Below are positions 26,792 through 34,220 of a stretch of 64,000 nt of DNA, one piece after another. Under the pieces are notes generated by a model. The model saw only the letters and a program-made list of their open reading frames with translations, did no database searches and was not told the origin of the DNA. A program made the translations under genes and the position numbers. Position 1 is the stretch's first letter. Each line of letters starts with the position of its first letter. Origin of the DNA: Oligoflexus tunisiensis (lineage in GTDB: Bacteria > Bdellovibrionota_B > Oligoflexia > Oligoflexales > Oligoflexaceae); the NCBI RefSeq assembly GCF_001748245.1, contig NZ_BDFO01000001.1, forward strand, positions 1,845,345 to 1,909,344. Reading direction: 5' to 3'.

Positions 26792-26803
26792 TGTGATGGT
26801 ATT

Positions 26804-27958
26804 ATGCTAAAAAGACTAATAAAAATTGATGCGAGCAAGACAGAAACTTTTTTCTTGTGGGGGCCACGGCAGGTAGGGAAATCAACCCTGCTAGGGCAGC
26901 TTTATCCTGATGCTTACTCTGTCGACCTTTTGCGAGCAGAGAGCTTCATTCGTTACAGCAGTCGACCGCAGCTTCTGCGGGAAGAACTTCAAGCTCTGCC
27001 CAATAAGCCAAATAGAATAGTAATCGATGAAATTCAGAAAATACCGCTTTTGTTGGATGAGATTCACTCTCTCATCGAGAGTCATCAGTATAGTTTCGCC
27101 TTGTGTGGATCGAGCGCACGTAAGCTGAAAAGAGGGCATGCCAATCTTCTTGGAGGTCGGGCTTTAAGATTCGAATTGACCGGATTCTCGGCGGCTGAAT
27201 GTGGAGCTGACTGGGATCTTGTTACTATGCTCAATACAGGGTACATGCCGCGGCATTATCTGAATCCGGACCGAAGTGAGTCTTATCTTCGATCCTACGT
27301 CTATGACTACTTGAAAGAGGAGATCGCTGCCGAAGGCATAGTTCGAAACCTGCCGGTGTTCTCGGAATTCCTTCGCATAGCGGCGCTAAGTGATACCGAA
27401 GTGCTGAACTATTCAACAATTGCGCGAGATGTTGGCGTTTCGAGCCCGACCATTAAAGAATACTTCACGATTCTCGTCGATACTTTGCTTGGCAAGGAGC
27501 TGCCAGCTTTTACCAAACGTCCTAAAAGGCGAACGAAGCAGGCGCCCAAGTTCTATTTCGATGATGTTGGCGTTGTGAATCAACTGGCGAAAAGAAAACA
27601 ATTGGAGCCAAAGCAGATGGCATTCGGGAAAGCCTTTGAAAATTGGGTGTTCCACGAAATTCATGCATACAGTCGCTACTCGGGTGCATGGCATGATTTG
27701 TCTTATTGGCATTTGTCAAGCGGCATCGAGGTGGATTTTATAGTCGGTGACTTGGAACTGGCAGTTGAAGCTAAAAGCAGCTCCAGGATTCACGGAGACC
27801 ATCTCAAAGGCCTTAGGGAACTGAAAAAGGAGTACCCAGAGCTCAAGAAGTCTTGCATTGTCTGTCTTGAAGAAAAAGCCAGGATCACCGAGGATGGAAT
27901 TCTCATACTGCCATACAAGGAGTTCGTTGAAAGACTGTGGGGAAACAATCTGATTTAG
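26804..27958 (+). CDS. AAA_14/DUF4143 ATP-binding protein
   Basis: 384 residues. Walker A WGPRQVGKSTLL (about 20-31), Walker B-like RIVIDEIQKIPLLLDEIH (about 68-85), and LCGSSARKLKRGHANLLGGRAL (sensor region) are typical of the AAA_14 ATPases. The C-terminal half is DUF4143, with a PD-(D/E)xK-like segment GIEVDFIVGDLELAVEAKSS (about 307-326) as many members show. The family is common in horizontally mobile and defence-like positions, but its function is not settled. It is the only gene between the tRNA-like repeat and the tRNA gene, has no neighbour in an operon, and its first third is AT-rich compared with the surrounding genes. Confidence 0.85.
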   Translation: MLKRLIKIDASKTETFFLWGPRQVGKSTLLGQLYPDAYSVDLLRAESFIRYSSRPQLLREELQALPNKPNRIVIDEIQKIPLLLDEIHSLIESHQYSFALCGSSARKLKRGHANLLGGRALRFELTGFSAAECGADWDLVTMLNTGYMPRHYLNPDRSESYLRSYVYDYLKEEIAAEGIVRNLPVFSEFLRIAALSDTEVLNYSTIARDVGVSSPTIKEYFTILVDTLLGKELPAFTKRPKRRTKQAPKFYFDDVGVVNQLAKRKQLEPKQMAFGKAFENWVFHEIHAYSRYSGAWHDLSYWHLSSGIEVDFIVGDLELAVEAKSSSRIHGDHLKGLRELKKEYPELKKSCIVCLEEKARITEDGILILPYKEFVERLWGNNLI

Positions 27959-27963
27959 GGGAA

Positions 27964-28050
27964 CGGAGAGAGAGGGATTCGAACCCTCGGTCCACTTGCG
28001 CAGACGCCTGATTTCGAATCAGGTACATTCAGCCACTCTGCCACCTCTCC
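27964..28050 (-). tRNA. tRNA-Ser (anticodon CGA)
   Basis: 87 nt folding as a class II tRNA. The acceptor stem is GGAGAGG with UCUCUCC (last pair G-U) and discriminator G73, as in Ser tRNAs. The anticodon stem is CCUGA/UCAGG with loop UUCGAAA, giving anticodon CGA (reads UCG). A long variable arm follows, then T-arm GAGGG-UUCGAAU-CCCUC. CCA is not encoded. The gene lies 5 bp beyond the end of the convergent ATPase gene. Confidence 0.96.
27997..28024 (+). repeat. tRNA-internal copy of the 28-bp repeat
   Basis: Second copy of the segment at 26608-26635, lying inside the tRNA-Ser gene over the anticodon arm and start of the variable arm. Distance between copies is 1,361 bp, enclosing only the ATPase gene and its promoter. 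Confidence 0.75.
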
Positions 28051-28246
28051 ATAAACGATCGAGGAATCGTTTGAGGGCCAGATCCTAACTGAATCAAAAT
28101 CACCGTTCCACTGTTTTTTCACCTTCTTGCCGGAAATTTTACGGCCGGAGTGGCGGTGTGTTATCTTCTGGCAGCTTGACGTAAGGCGGGGTCCCAGGTT
28201 AGTACCGGGTTGACGGTCGCTTGTGGCCGGGAAGGCGGATGAGGGC

Positions 28247-28714
28247 ATGGGCAAGAGCGAGAGTTTTAAGGATCTTTGTGTCAAAACGTTGAAGGAATCC
28301 GGGGCACGGCTCACCAAGCCGCGGATGGCGCTCATTGAATGCCTGGCCCATTCCAAGGTGCCGCTTTCGCCCAAGGTTATTCTGCAGAAGACGGCGGAGC
28401 AGCTGGATGGGCAGGAGTCGGTGGATGCGGTGACCGTTTATAGGATTCTGGATCGGTTTTCGGAACTGGGGCTCGTGCATCAGGTGGCGCCGAACGGGGA
28501 TTATATTGCCTGTACGCATCTGGCCTGTGAAGCCAGCACCCATATCATGACCCACTGCACGGAATGTGATGCCGCCAGCGAAATTCATGTGCCCGAGGAA
28601 GTGCTCGCGCCCATGCTCTGGTATCTGAAAAGCCAGAATCAGTTTGAACCGAAGAAACATCTCTTTCAATTGGATGGCATCTGCGCGCGCTGCCAGGGTC
28701 GCACTAAAACATAA
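28247..28714 (+). CDS. Fur-family metalloregulator
   Basis: About 155 residues. The winged helix contains RLTKPRMALIECLA and VDAVTVYRILDRFSELGLVHQV, the usual Fur/Zur/PerR recognition region. The dimerisation part has several His and two Cys pairs, HCTEC (about 106-110) and CARC at the C terminus, a layout that binds structural zinc. Which metal or peroxide it senses is not clear; Zur is one option. The frame opens at GTG 28223; ATG 28247 behind GGAAGGCGG is preferred. Its last 11 bp overlap the convergent TonB-like gene. Confidence 0.88.
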   Translation: MGKSESFKDLCVKTLKESGARLTKPRMALIECLAHSKVPLSPKVILQKTAEQLDGQESVDAVTVYRILDRFSELGLVHQVAPNGDYIACTHLACEASTHIMTHCTECDAASEIHVPEEVLAPMLWYLKSQNQFEPKKHLFQLDGICARCQGRTKT

Positions 28715-29648
28715 AACGTCGCGTGCGGCGGTCGCCGGCGATCACAAAGTCATAGTAGAGTTTATAGGTGAACACCAGCTCCTCCTCCGGAAAATCCCGA
28801 GGCAGAGGCGGGTAGGGGGCCGCGAGGTTGAGGACGCGTTCCCAGAATTCATCGACATCCTTGTCACCGGATGACTGCACGAGTTTGGTTTCGATAAGAA
28901 GCCCACTGCGGGCGACCGTAAGTTGAATCACACTCGTACCCTGCAGATGCGCCTTGCCGATGTTTTCCACTTTTTCCCGGATATAATCCTTATCCTGCAG
29001 CGTAGGGCCGATATCATAGTAGGCCAGGTCCACCTGCTTGCGCACCGATGTGAAATAGCCGATGAATCGATACTCCGTGGTGTTCACATCGAGGACCGGA
29101 CCCACCGGCATTTTTTTGTCGATATAATCATTGTGCCCCGTGTTCATGACATCGATCTGCTTGGGCAAAAATTCCTTGTAGTCCTTGCCGGCGGGAACCT
29201 TCACCTTGCCGCCCGGAGCCTCCTCCACCTTTAAACGCAAAGGCCCATTCTGCAATGGAGTCGGATCTGCCGCCTTCGCACTCGGGCGCGGCTGGGTCTT
29301 CATTTCCTGTGCGGTTTTGTGATCCTGCGCACCCAGATAGGCCGAATCAGTTGGAGCCTCTGTCTCAGGCAGCGGCGCTTCGATGATGGTTTTTTCCTCG
29401 GGAGTTTTTTCCGCAAGGTCCTTTTTATCCGACTTTTCCTTATCCGCCTGACGTGGCACTTCCTTGATCTCCAGGCGCACCGGCACCTTGGCGACGCTTT
29501 TCGGGGTCCGATCCGGGGCGGGCAAAAAGGACAGGATGAGCAAAATCAGCGCATGAACGAGCAACGAAAGAGTGAGCGGCAGCAGGATCAGACGCCGACC
29601 GCGCTGATAAAGACTGTCAAGCTTGACTGGTGTTGCGTTGTGTTCCAT
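28704..29648 (-). CDS. TonB-like energy-transducer protein
   Basis: About 314 residues from ATG 29648. One N-terminal membrane helix with SLLVHALILLILSFLP (about 23-42, the S-H pair typical of TonB helices that contact ExbB/D), a periplasmic linker rich in Pro, Lys and Glu (about 45-150), and a C-terminal TonB-like domain (about 220-300) with GTSVIQLTVARSGLLIETKLVQSSG and LNLAAPYPPLP. TonB couples the proton gradient to outer-membrane transporters. No ExbB/ExbD gene is nearby. A neighbouring Fur regulator fits metal uptake control (inference). Confidence 0.8.
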   Translation of the reverse strand: MEHNATPVKLDSLYQRGRRLILLPLTLSLLVHALILLILSFLPAPDRTPKSVAKVPVRLEIKEVPRQADKEKSDKKDLAEKTPEEKTIIEAPLPETEAPTDSAYLGAQDHKTAQEMKTQPRPSAKAADPTPLQNGPLRLKVEEAPGGKVKVPAGKDYKEFLPKQIDVMNTGHNDYIDKKMPVGPVLDVNTTEYRFIGYFTSVRKQVDLAYYDIGPTLQDKDYIREKVENIGKAHLQGTSVIQLTVARSGLLIETKLVQSSGDKDVDEFWERVLNLAAPYPPLPRDFPEEELVFTYKLYYDFVIAGDRRTRRFMF

Positions 29649-29884
29649 GCCCTGTCTCTCTGCGATCATGACCCGACACTAACATCCTTTTCCCTGGACC
29701 GACAACCGGGGAGTGGGTCCTGGCCTGGGGTGTCAAGGAGTTGAACATGGCATCGTTCAAGCACTCGACAGGCCAAAACAATTTCTCCTTCAATTCGAGT
29801 CAAGTACGCTCTGGGAAATTGTGGAAATCTCCTTGCATCTCGCCGCGAGGTGATGATCCGGAAAATGAACTGGAGGTATTTTAG

Positions 29885-30367
29885 ATGAAGATGAAGTTGA
29901 TGCTCTCTGCGGTCATGGTTTTGGGTTTTCTCGGCAACGCTTGTACAGATGATGAAAAGAAGATCGAAGAAGTGGTAACCGCCGAGAAGAAAACCGATGA
30001 ACACAAATTCTCTGTCGACAAGGACGGGAAGTTGGAATTCAAAGCTGAGATCGTATACTTTGCCTTTGATGATGCGACTCTGACTGCTGAAGGCATGGCC
30101 CGTCTCGACGCCATCGCCGCTCACATGAAAAACACTAAGGAAAAATTGAAAGTCGAAGGTCACTGTGATGACCGCGGCTCGGTGGAATACAACCTCGCCT
30201 TGGGCCAGCGCCGCGCGGAATCCGTGCGCAAGTATCTTGAGACTGTTGGCATCGGTGCAGACCGTTTGCAGGCTGTGAGCTTTGGTTCAGAGAAACCAGC
30301 GGTTCCAGGCAAAGGCGAAGAAGCCTGGGCCAAGAATCGTCGCGCTGAATTCGCTTTCGCGCAATAA
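29885..30367 (+). CDS. pal: Peptidoglycan-associated OmpA-domain lipoprotein
   Basis: 160 residues. Signal with lipobox LGNAC (Cys about 20), a short charged linker, and an OmpA C-terminal domain (about 55-158). IVYFAFDDATLT and GHCDDRGSVEYNLALGQRRAESVRKYL carry the Asp and Arg that bind diaminopimelate. Length and order fit Pal, which tethers the outer membrane to peptidoglycan. TolQRAB genes are not next to it, so another Pal-like OmpA lipoprotein is possible. GGAGG precedes ATG 29885. Confidence 0.85.
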   Translation: MKMKLMLSAVMVLGFLGNACTDDEKKIEEVVTAEKKTDEHKFSVDKDGKLEFKAEIVYFAFDDATLTAEGMARLDAIAAHMKNTKEKLKVEGHCDDRGSVEYNLALGQRRAESVRKYLETVGIGADRLQAVSFGSEKPAVPGKGEEAWAKNRRAEFAFAQ

Positions 30368-30386
30368 ATAAATCTGATTCCTGGCA

Positions 30387-30409
30387 GGTTGGAGCTATCG
30401 GCTCCAACC
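30387..30409. terminator. Hairpin downstream of pal
   Basis: GGTTGGAGC-TATCG-GCTCCAACC, a perfect 9-bp stem with a 5-nt loop, starts 19 bp after the pal stop and before the convergent AIG2-like gene. No long T-tract follows, so it may be a bidirectional or factor-assisted terminator, or protect the mRNA end. Confidence 0.55.
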
Positions 30410-30430
30410 ACTCCTTTCGCTCCTGACTCC

Positions 30431-30838
30431 TTACGCTCCCTGCCCATACTCCCGACTAAGCTGCATCATAAAGCGATTCTTGTGCTCGGCCTGAAAAATC
30501 TCCAGGGACCACTTGGAAGGACTCAGACGCGTGCAGATGCGCGGCACAAAAAGGGTGTAGGTGATGCCCTGAAACTTCACGCCCACCTGTTTGTACTCGT
30601 TGCCTTCATAAGCCACGAGCTTTTCCCAGCAGTCCAGGGGCAAATTCTGATACAACTGAATAGGGAGCAAAGCCTGCGGTTCACGCTTCAGGCCGGGATA
30701 GACAGCGCCTTCGACGTAATAACAGGACCAATGAGGCAAATGCACCGTACCGCGTGCCCAGGGGGCCGGATCACGGCCTAAAACTGTCCGGATAATATCG
30801 GGATCCCTCAGGGTTCCGTAAACCGCCAGATGAGGCAT
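30431..30838 (-). CDS. AIG2/gamma-glutamylcyclotransferase-like protein
   Basis: 135 residues. AVYGTLRDPDIIRTVLG at the N terminus is the YGTLR substrate loop of the gamma-glutamylcyclotransferase fold. VEGAVYPGL and LVAYEGNEYKQVGV (usual position of the catalytic Glu) follow. Members cyclise gamma-glutamyl compounds or act in small repair reactions; which substrate is used here is unknown. AAGGAG precedes ATG 30838. Confidence 0.85.
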   Translation of the reverse strand: MPHLAVYGTLRDPDIIRTVLGRDPAPWARGTVHLPHWSCYYVEGAVYPGLKREPQALLPIQLYQNLPLDCWEKLVAYEGNEYKQVGVKFQGITYTLFVPRICTRLSPSKWSLEIFQAEHKNRFMMQLSREYGQGA

Positions 30839-30963
30839 GGCCTGCTCCTTATTTTTTCTTTGGATGGATGATTTAGGTCAGTCCGCCGAAAAAAGCAAGA
30901 ATTTGCTGATGCGTCTGTGGCTGCTAAAATGTTGGAAACCACGGCCAGCGGAAGGAAGCAACG

Positions 30964-31935
30964 GTGGACGATAACTCCTTGATTCAGGTGCAATTTATGG
31001 ACCTCTGGACGAGCTGCCAGAGCCTTTTGGAAACCCTGTCCCTGGTTGATGTTCAACAATTTTTAACCAGGGTCGCCGCGCAGGCCGCAAGCTGGAACCT
31101 GGACGCTGACAAAGCCTCTTGCGAGGCGGACAGACTGCGGCTCCTGCTCCTGGTCGCCCGGGAGCTGCATCCCCTGCCGGCACGCCTGGATCGGCAGCTG
31201 GCGGCCCTGCCGGGCTCGAACGAGCTGGCCAGGGCTCTGCATGAAGCCGCCCAGATCATGCCGCACAAGCTGGTGGAAACTCACTGGGAGCTCGTCAGGA
31301 AAGCCGCCGCGCGCTATCACATCCCCAGCAAGGTCGAGAATGAAGCGGAATTTCAGGAGCTGCAGAGCGTCGGGCGTGAGGCCCTGTTTCGGGCGGCACA
31401 GAAATATTATAAAAAGCCCCGCGGGTCCTTTAAAGGCTTTGCCTGGCCTTTGATCCGGGAAAGCATGCGCGAGGAACAGGCGCGGCGGCATCCGGTGCCC
31501 TTCAAAATTCGGAAAAAGCTCGCGGCTCTCGGAGCCCTGCGTGAGGAGGCCCACCTGCGGGAACTCACCTTCTCCAAGGAGGAGATACGCACGCGGCTGA
31601 AGTTGAGTCCTGAGGAGTTCCATGAACTCCTGCAGATCGAAGCGGTCTGGGGCAACGGACTGGAGTTTGAAACGGACGTGGAGCTGGAGGATATCGAAGC
31701 CCCGGACCAAAGGCTGGATCAGTTGTCGATGCTGCTTGAGATCGAAGATCAAAGACGTCTCGATCACGCCATGGATCGCATGATTGATCCCGAGAAGACC
31801 CTGATCGCCCGTCTGTATTTTGAGGAGAAGACCCTGCGCGAAGTCGCTGAGGAAATGCAGCTCAGTCTGCCATCCTTCAAGAAACTGCACAAAAAAGCGC
31901 TGGGAGAGATGAAACGCCTACTCAATCGTGGGTAG
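30964..31935 (+). CDS. Divergent sigma-70 family factor
   Basis: 323 residues, starting at GTG behind GGAAGGAAG. About 95-180 looks like sigma region 2 (LVETHWELVRKAAARYHIP; ELQSVGREALFRAAQKYY; FKGFAWPLIRESMREEQARR). The C-terminal 55 residues look like region 4 (LIARLYFEEKTLREVAEEMQLSLPSFKKLHKKAL; a helix-turn-helix). The 90-residue N-terminal part and the middle domain are unusual, and overall similarity to FliA/RpoH types is weak. It probably directs polymerase to a small regulon. No anti-sigma gene is adjacent. Confidence 0.75.
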   Translation: MDDNSLIQVQFMDLWTSCQSLLETLSLVDVQQFLTRVAAQAASWNLDADKASCEADRLRLLLLVARELHPLPARLDRQLAALPGSNELARALHEAAQIMPHKLVETHWELVRKAAARYHIPSKVENEAEFQELQSVGREALFRAAQKYYKKPRGSFKGFAWPLIRESMREEQARRHPVPFKIRKKLAALGALREEAHLRELTFSKEEIRTRLKLSPEEFHELLQIEAVWGNGLEFETDVELEDIEAPDQRLDQLSMLLEIEDQRRLDHAMDRMIDPEKTLIARLYFEEKTLREVAEEMQLSLPSFKKLHKKALGEMKRLLNRG

Positions 31936-31964
31936 GGCGTCCCGCACATTGATTTGCGAAGGGA

Positions 31965-31986
31965 ACCCACCAACATGTTGGTGGGT
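31965..31986. terminator. 22-bp perfect palindrome after the sigma factor gene
   Basis: ACCCACCAACA directly followed by its reverse complement TGTTGGTGGGT, starting 30 bp after the sigma-factor stop. It can form a strong hairpin with a small loop, so it is a terminator candidate, but there is no T-tract and such a loop-free palindrome could also bind a protein dimer. Confidence 0.5.
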
Positions 31987-32128
31987 GTTGGTCACCAGGC
32001 TTTAGGCTCCTTTCATGACGAAAGGCTTGCACACCACCCGAAAACCAAACTCCCTGGTTTGTGTTTGTCGGTTCGCCTGCAACAATCAATGCTTGGACGC
32101 GGGACACCCCAAATCAGTATAACCCAAT

Positions 32129-32154
32129 GGTCAGAGTCTGGTCACTGTCGGTCA
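32129..32154 (+). repeat. Three GGTCA direct repeats at helical spacing
   Basis: GGTCA starts at 32129, 32140 and 32150, spacings of 11 and 10 bp, i.e. on one face of the helix. This is the form of an activator-binding site, but no gene start lies nearby to the right. Confidence 0.35.
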
Positions 32155-32562
32155 ATCAAGCGGGTCTTGTCGCCTTCCCGTCCCCAGCAACGTGTGGGTC
32201 GTATTCTGGCAATTACTCCTGAATAATCATGATGTTACAATTGAAAATGGCGGTGCGGAGTTGAAGGAGGCAGGCGCTGCGATGCCGCCCATTTCCGGAT
32301 TTTTCCAGTATTCTGCATCTGGCACATGATTTGTAATAAGCGATTTTGTTGAGTCTCACTGCGGAACTGAGGTTGTCATGAATTTCCTGCGGAATCCCAA
32401 TCGAACCTTCACTTTGCTCGCATCTTCTTCCTGCCATCTGCCTTTTGTAGGGTCCATCACACCAGAGATTTTCGGTGACGAGAATTCACGTCAAATCCAG
32501 CATGAAGTTCATGCTAACCTCCCCGCTGTGTCCTTCACTGATTGTCTGTACGTTGCCTGGAA

Positions 32563-33543
32563 TCAAGGCTGGGTCATCGGAATATCCGCGCTGAATATAG
32601 CGCTGTATTGCTGGAGATCCTTCGTATATTGAACAAAGACCTTGCGCTCTCCACCGGGCGGAAATTTGAGGTCGACGGACGACTGATATTCCTGCCAGGT
32701 GGCTCCCGCAAAATCCGCCGTCTCGCTGATCCGGAATTTATTCATACCCGCAGGACGAACCAAAAATACAGTCACAATATTTTCGTCATTGGGCAGCAGG
32801 CCATCACCTTTGTAATGAATGCCCGTGGCCAAGGCCTGGTCCTGAGGCAGGAGCGTGACCGCTGGAAGTTCGAGCGTGTCCTGATCGGTCCAGCTGCGGC
32901 TCTCATAGGCGGCATCAATGTAACCCTGATTGGAAGCCACGATCGCATGCGATCCCAGTGGCACCGGACTCAGGGTGAAAGTTCCATCCGCTTCGGTTTG
33001 GGTTTTGATACGCGTTCCGGGAATCTGCACCGTGATGGCGCCGTGCGTCACGCCATCGAGCAAACGCACCGCGCCCTTGATGGCCAAGGCTGGCTGAAGT
33101 TCAATCGGTTCCCGCAGTATGGTATCCTCACCAGCCCTGACCGTCACACCGCTAATGCGAATGCCAACGTTGGTGCCATTGGACTGGCTGGTATCATCGC
33201 CTGCTCGCTGTCCTTCGACGATGAAATCATAGCGCCCCGGTTTGAGGCTGAAGAACGCAAAATGCTCGGCATCGATGGCCTTGAAACCATGCTGATCCAC
33301 AGCGCCCACGACATAGCCGGTAATGTTTTTCAGTCCGGCAGGATTTCTGAAGCTGAGAATAATGCGCGTTCCCGCTGCATCCGTAGGGTTGCCGACAACA
33401 GGCTTGGCGTCCTCGCTTTGTCTGGGCGGGTCCGCTTTGGGGGTCTCGCCACCGGATTTCCCAGGATTGGAACAGGCTGCGCTTGCACAAATCCAGGCAG
33501 CCAGACCGAAGCTCTGTTTCATACGGTGAAGGTAATGTTTCAT
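32563..33543 (-). CDS. Lipoprotein with carboxypeptidase-regulatory-like beta domain
   Basis: 326 residues with lipobox ASAAC (Cys about 24). After a short Pro/Lys-rich linker come three beta-rich segments. RIILSFRNPAGLKNITGYVVGAVDQHG to LKPGRYDFIVEG (about 60-115) and LAIKGAVRLLDGVTHGAITVQIPGTRIKTQTEADGTFTLSPVPLGSHAIVAS (about 155-205; given here in parts) match the carboxypeptidase regulatory-like/Big fold, commonly in surface proteins. The C-terminal 100 residues are unrecognised. AGGGGG precedes ATG 33543. Function unknown, probably periplasmic or outer-membrane-anchored. Confidence 0.7.
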   Translation of the reverse strand: MKHYLHRMKQSFGLAAWICASAACSNPGKSGGETPKADPPRQSEDAKPVVGNPTDAAGTRIILSFRNPAGLKNITGYVVGAVDQHGFKAIDAEHFAFFSLKPGRYDFIVEGQRAGDDTSQSNGTNVGIRISGVTVRAGEDTILREPIELQPALAIKGAVRLLDGVTHGAITVQIPGTRIKTQTEADGTFTLSPVPLGSHAIVASNQGYIDAAYESRSWTDQDTLELPAVTLLPQDQALATGIHYKGDGLLPNDENIVTVFLVRPAGMNKFRISETADFAGATWQEYQSSVDLKFPPGGERKVFVQYTKDLQQYSAIFSADIPMTQP

Positions 33544-33905
33544 GGTTGCAACCCCCTTAATTTACCTTTTCGGCAGTTTCCCGGCCGAGATATAAAGGAA
33601 ATAATAAAACCTAATCAATTCAAAAGCCTGCAGTGCAAAGTCGACCCTCCCGAGAGCACGAACGCGTTGCCATACCGATCCGGATCGGCGGATCTTTTCT
33701 TAGCCTCCGGCCCGGAAAATAGCCAGAAGAACATGCTGAATCAGGCGTTCCTGTTCTTACAAACACAGTAATTGTTTCCGGCGGCGCTGCTAACAGACTG
33801 TAACCTGGGTTAAATTAAAAAGCTGTTGGCAAAACGTTAAGGCGCAGAAAGCCGATACCGTTAAGATTATTGACGAAGCAGCGTTGGCCAAGTGAAGGGT
33901 AGGGT
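33544..33905. promoter_or_regulatory. Divergent promoter region
   Basis: 362 bp between two divergent starts. It contains the palindrome CCGATCCGGATCGG at about 33677-33690 and a pair of CGTTAAG motifs near 33834 and 33860 just before the small gene. AT-rich blocks around 33590-33625 and 33805-33835 could hold promoters in each direction. No gene seen. Confidence 0.4.
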
Positions 33906-34118
33906 ATGATCATAAACATTGAAAAATATCGTTTGAAACGGCAGGAGGAACAGGCCTTACGCCACGAATTGGTGGAGCAAATCAAGCTCTGCCATCAAAG
34001 CAAGCCTGAATCGGAACGCGCCGACACTTTTTATTTCGAACACATCCGCACCCACTTTTCCATCGAGATGCTCCAGGACATTCTGCGTCGCTTGCAACAA
34101 AAAGCCAGCAACGAATAA
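33906..34118 (+). CDS. Small charged protein, unknown
   Basis: 70 residues, predicted largely helical and highly charged; 12 of the first 25 residues are Lys, Arg, Glu or Gln. The end contains MLQDILRRLQQKAS. AAGGGTAGGG sits before ATG 33906, which is why I accept it. No family recognised. It is 100 bp upstream of the Rsm22-like gene and could share its promoter. Confidence 0.6.
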   Translation: MIINIEKYRLKRQEEQALRHELVEQIKLCHQSKPESERADTFYFEHIRTHFSIEMLQDILRRLQQKASNE

Positions 34119-34220
34119 TTTCCCCGCCTTAAGACACTCACTTCGCATGGACAAAGTACCCAGGAATCCCTTAGTCTAGGGGCTTTCTTTGCGTCCACTT
34201 TGATCAGGCACGATAATCCA

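Larger units (their letters stand above)
26375..26803. other. Gene-free spacer holding the tRNA-like repeat and the ATPase promoter
   Basis: 429 bp without a gene. The left part should hold the promoter of the solute-binding protein. It also contains a 28-bp copy of the tRNA-Ser anticodon arm (26608-26635). From about 26700 the sequence becomes strongly AT-rich and contains two related palindromes directly in front of the ATPase gene. These are listed separately. Confidence 0.6.
31936..32562. other. 627-bp stretch without a convincing gene
   Basis: Between the sigma factor and a convergent lipoprotein gene. It holds the palindrome at 31965-31986, a hairpin-capable AAACCA ... TGGTTT (about 32041-32061) and three GGTCA direct repeats (32129-32154). 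Short frames of 84 and 90 codons exist but lack good ribosome sites or codon character. An unannotated RNA or decayed gene is possible. Confidence 0.5.

Noticed and set aside
32378..32632. 84-codon plus frame in the gene-free stretch
   Set aside because: Its end overlaps the lipoprotein gene, composition is not coding-like and no family is seen. Kept only as part of the description of that stretch.
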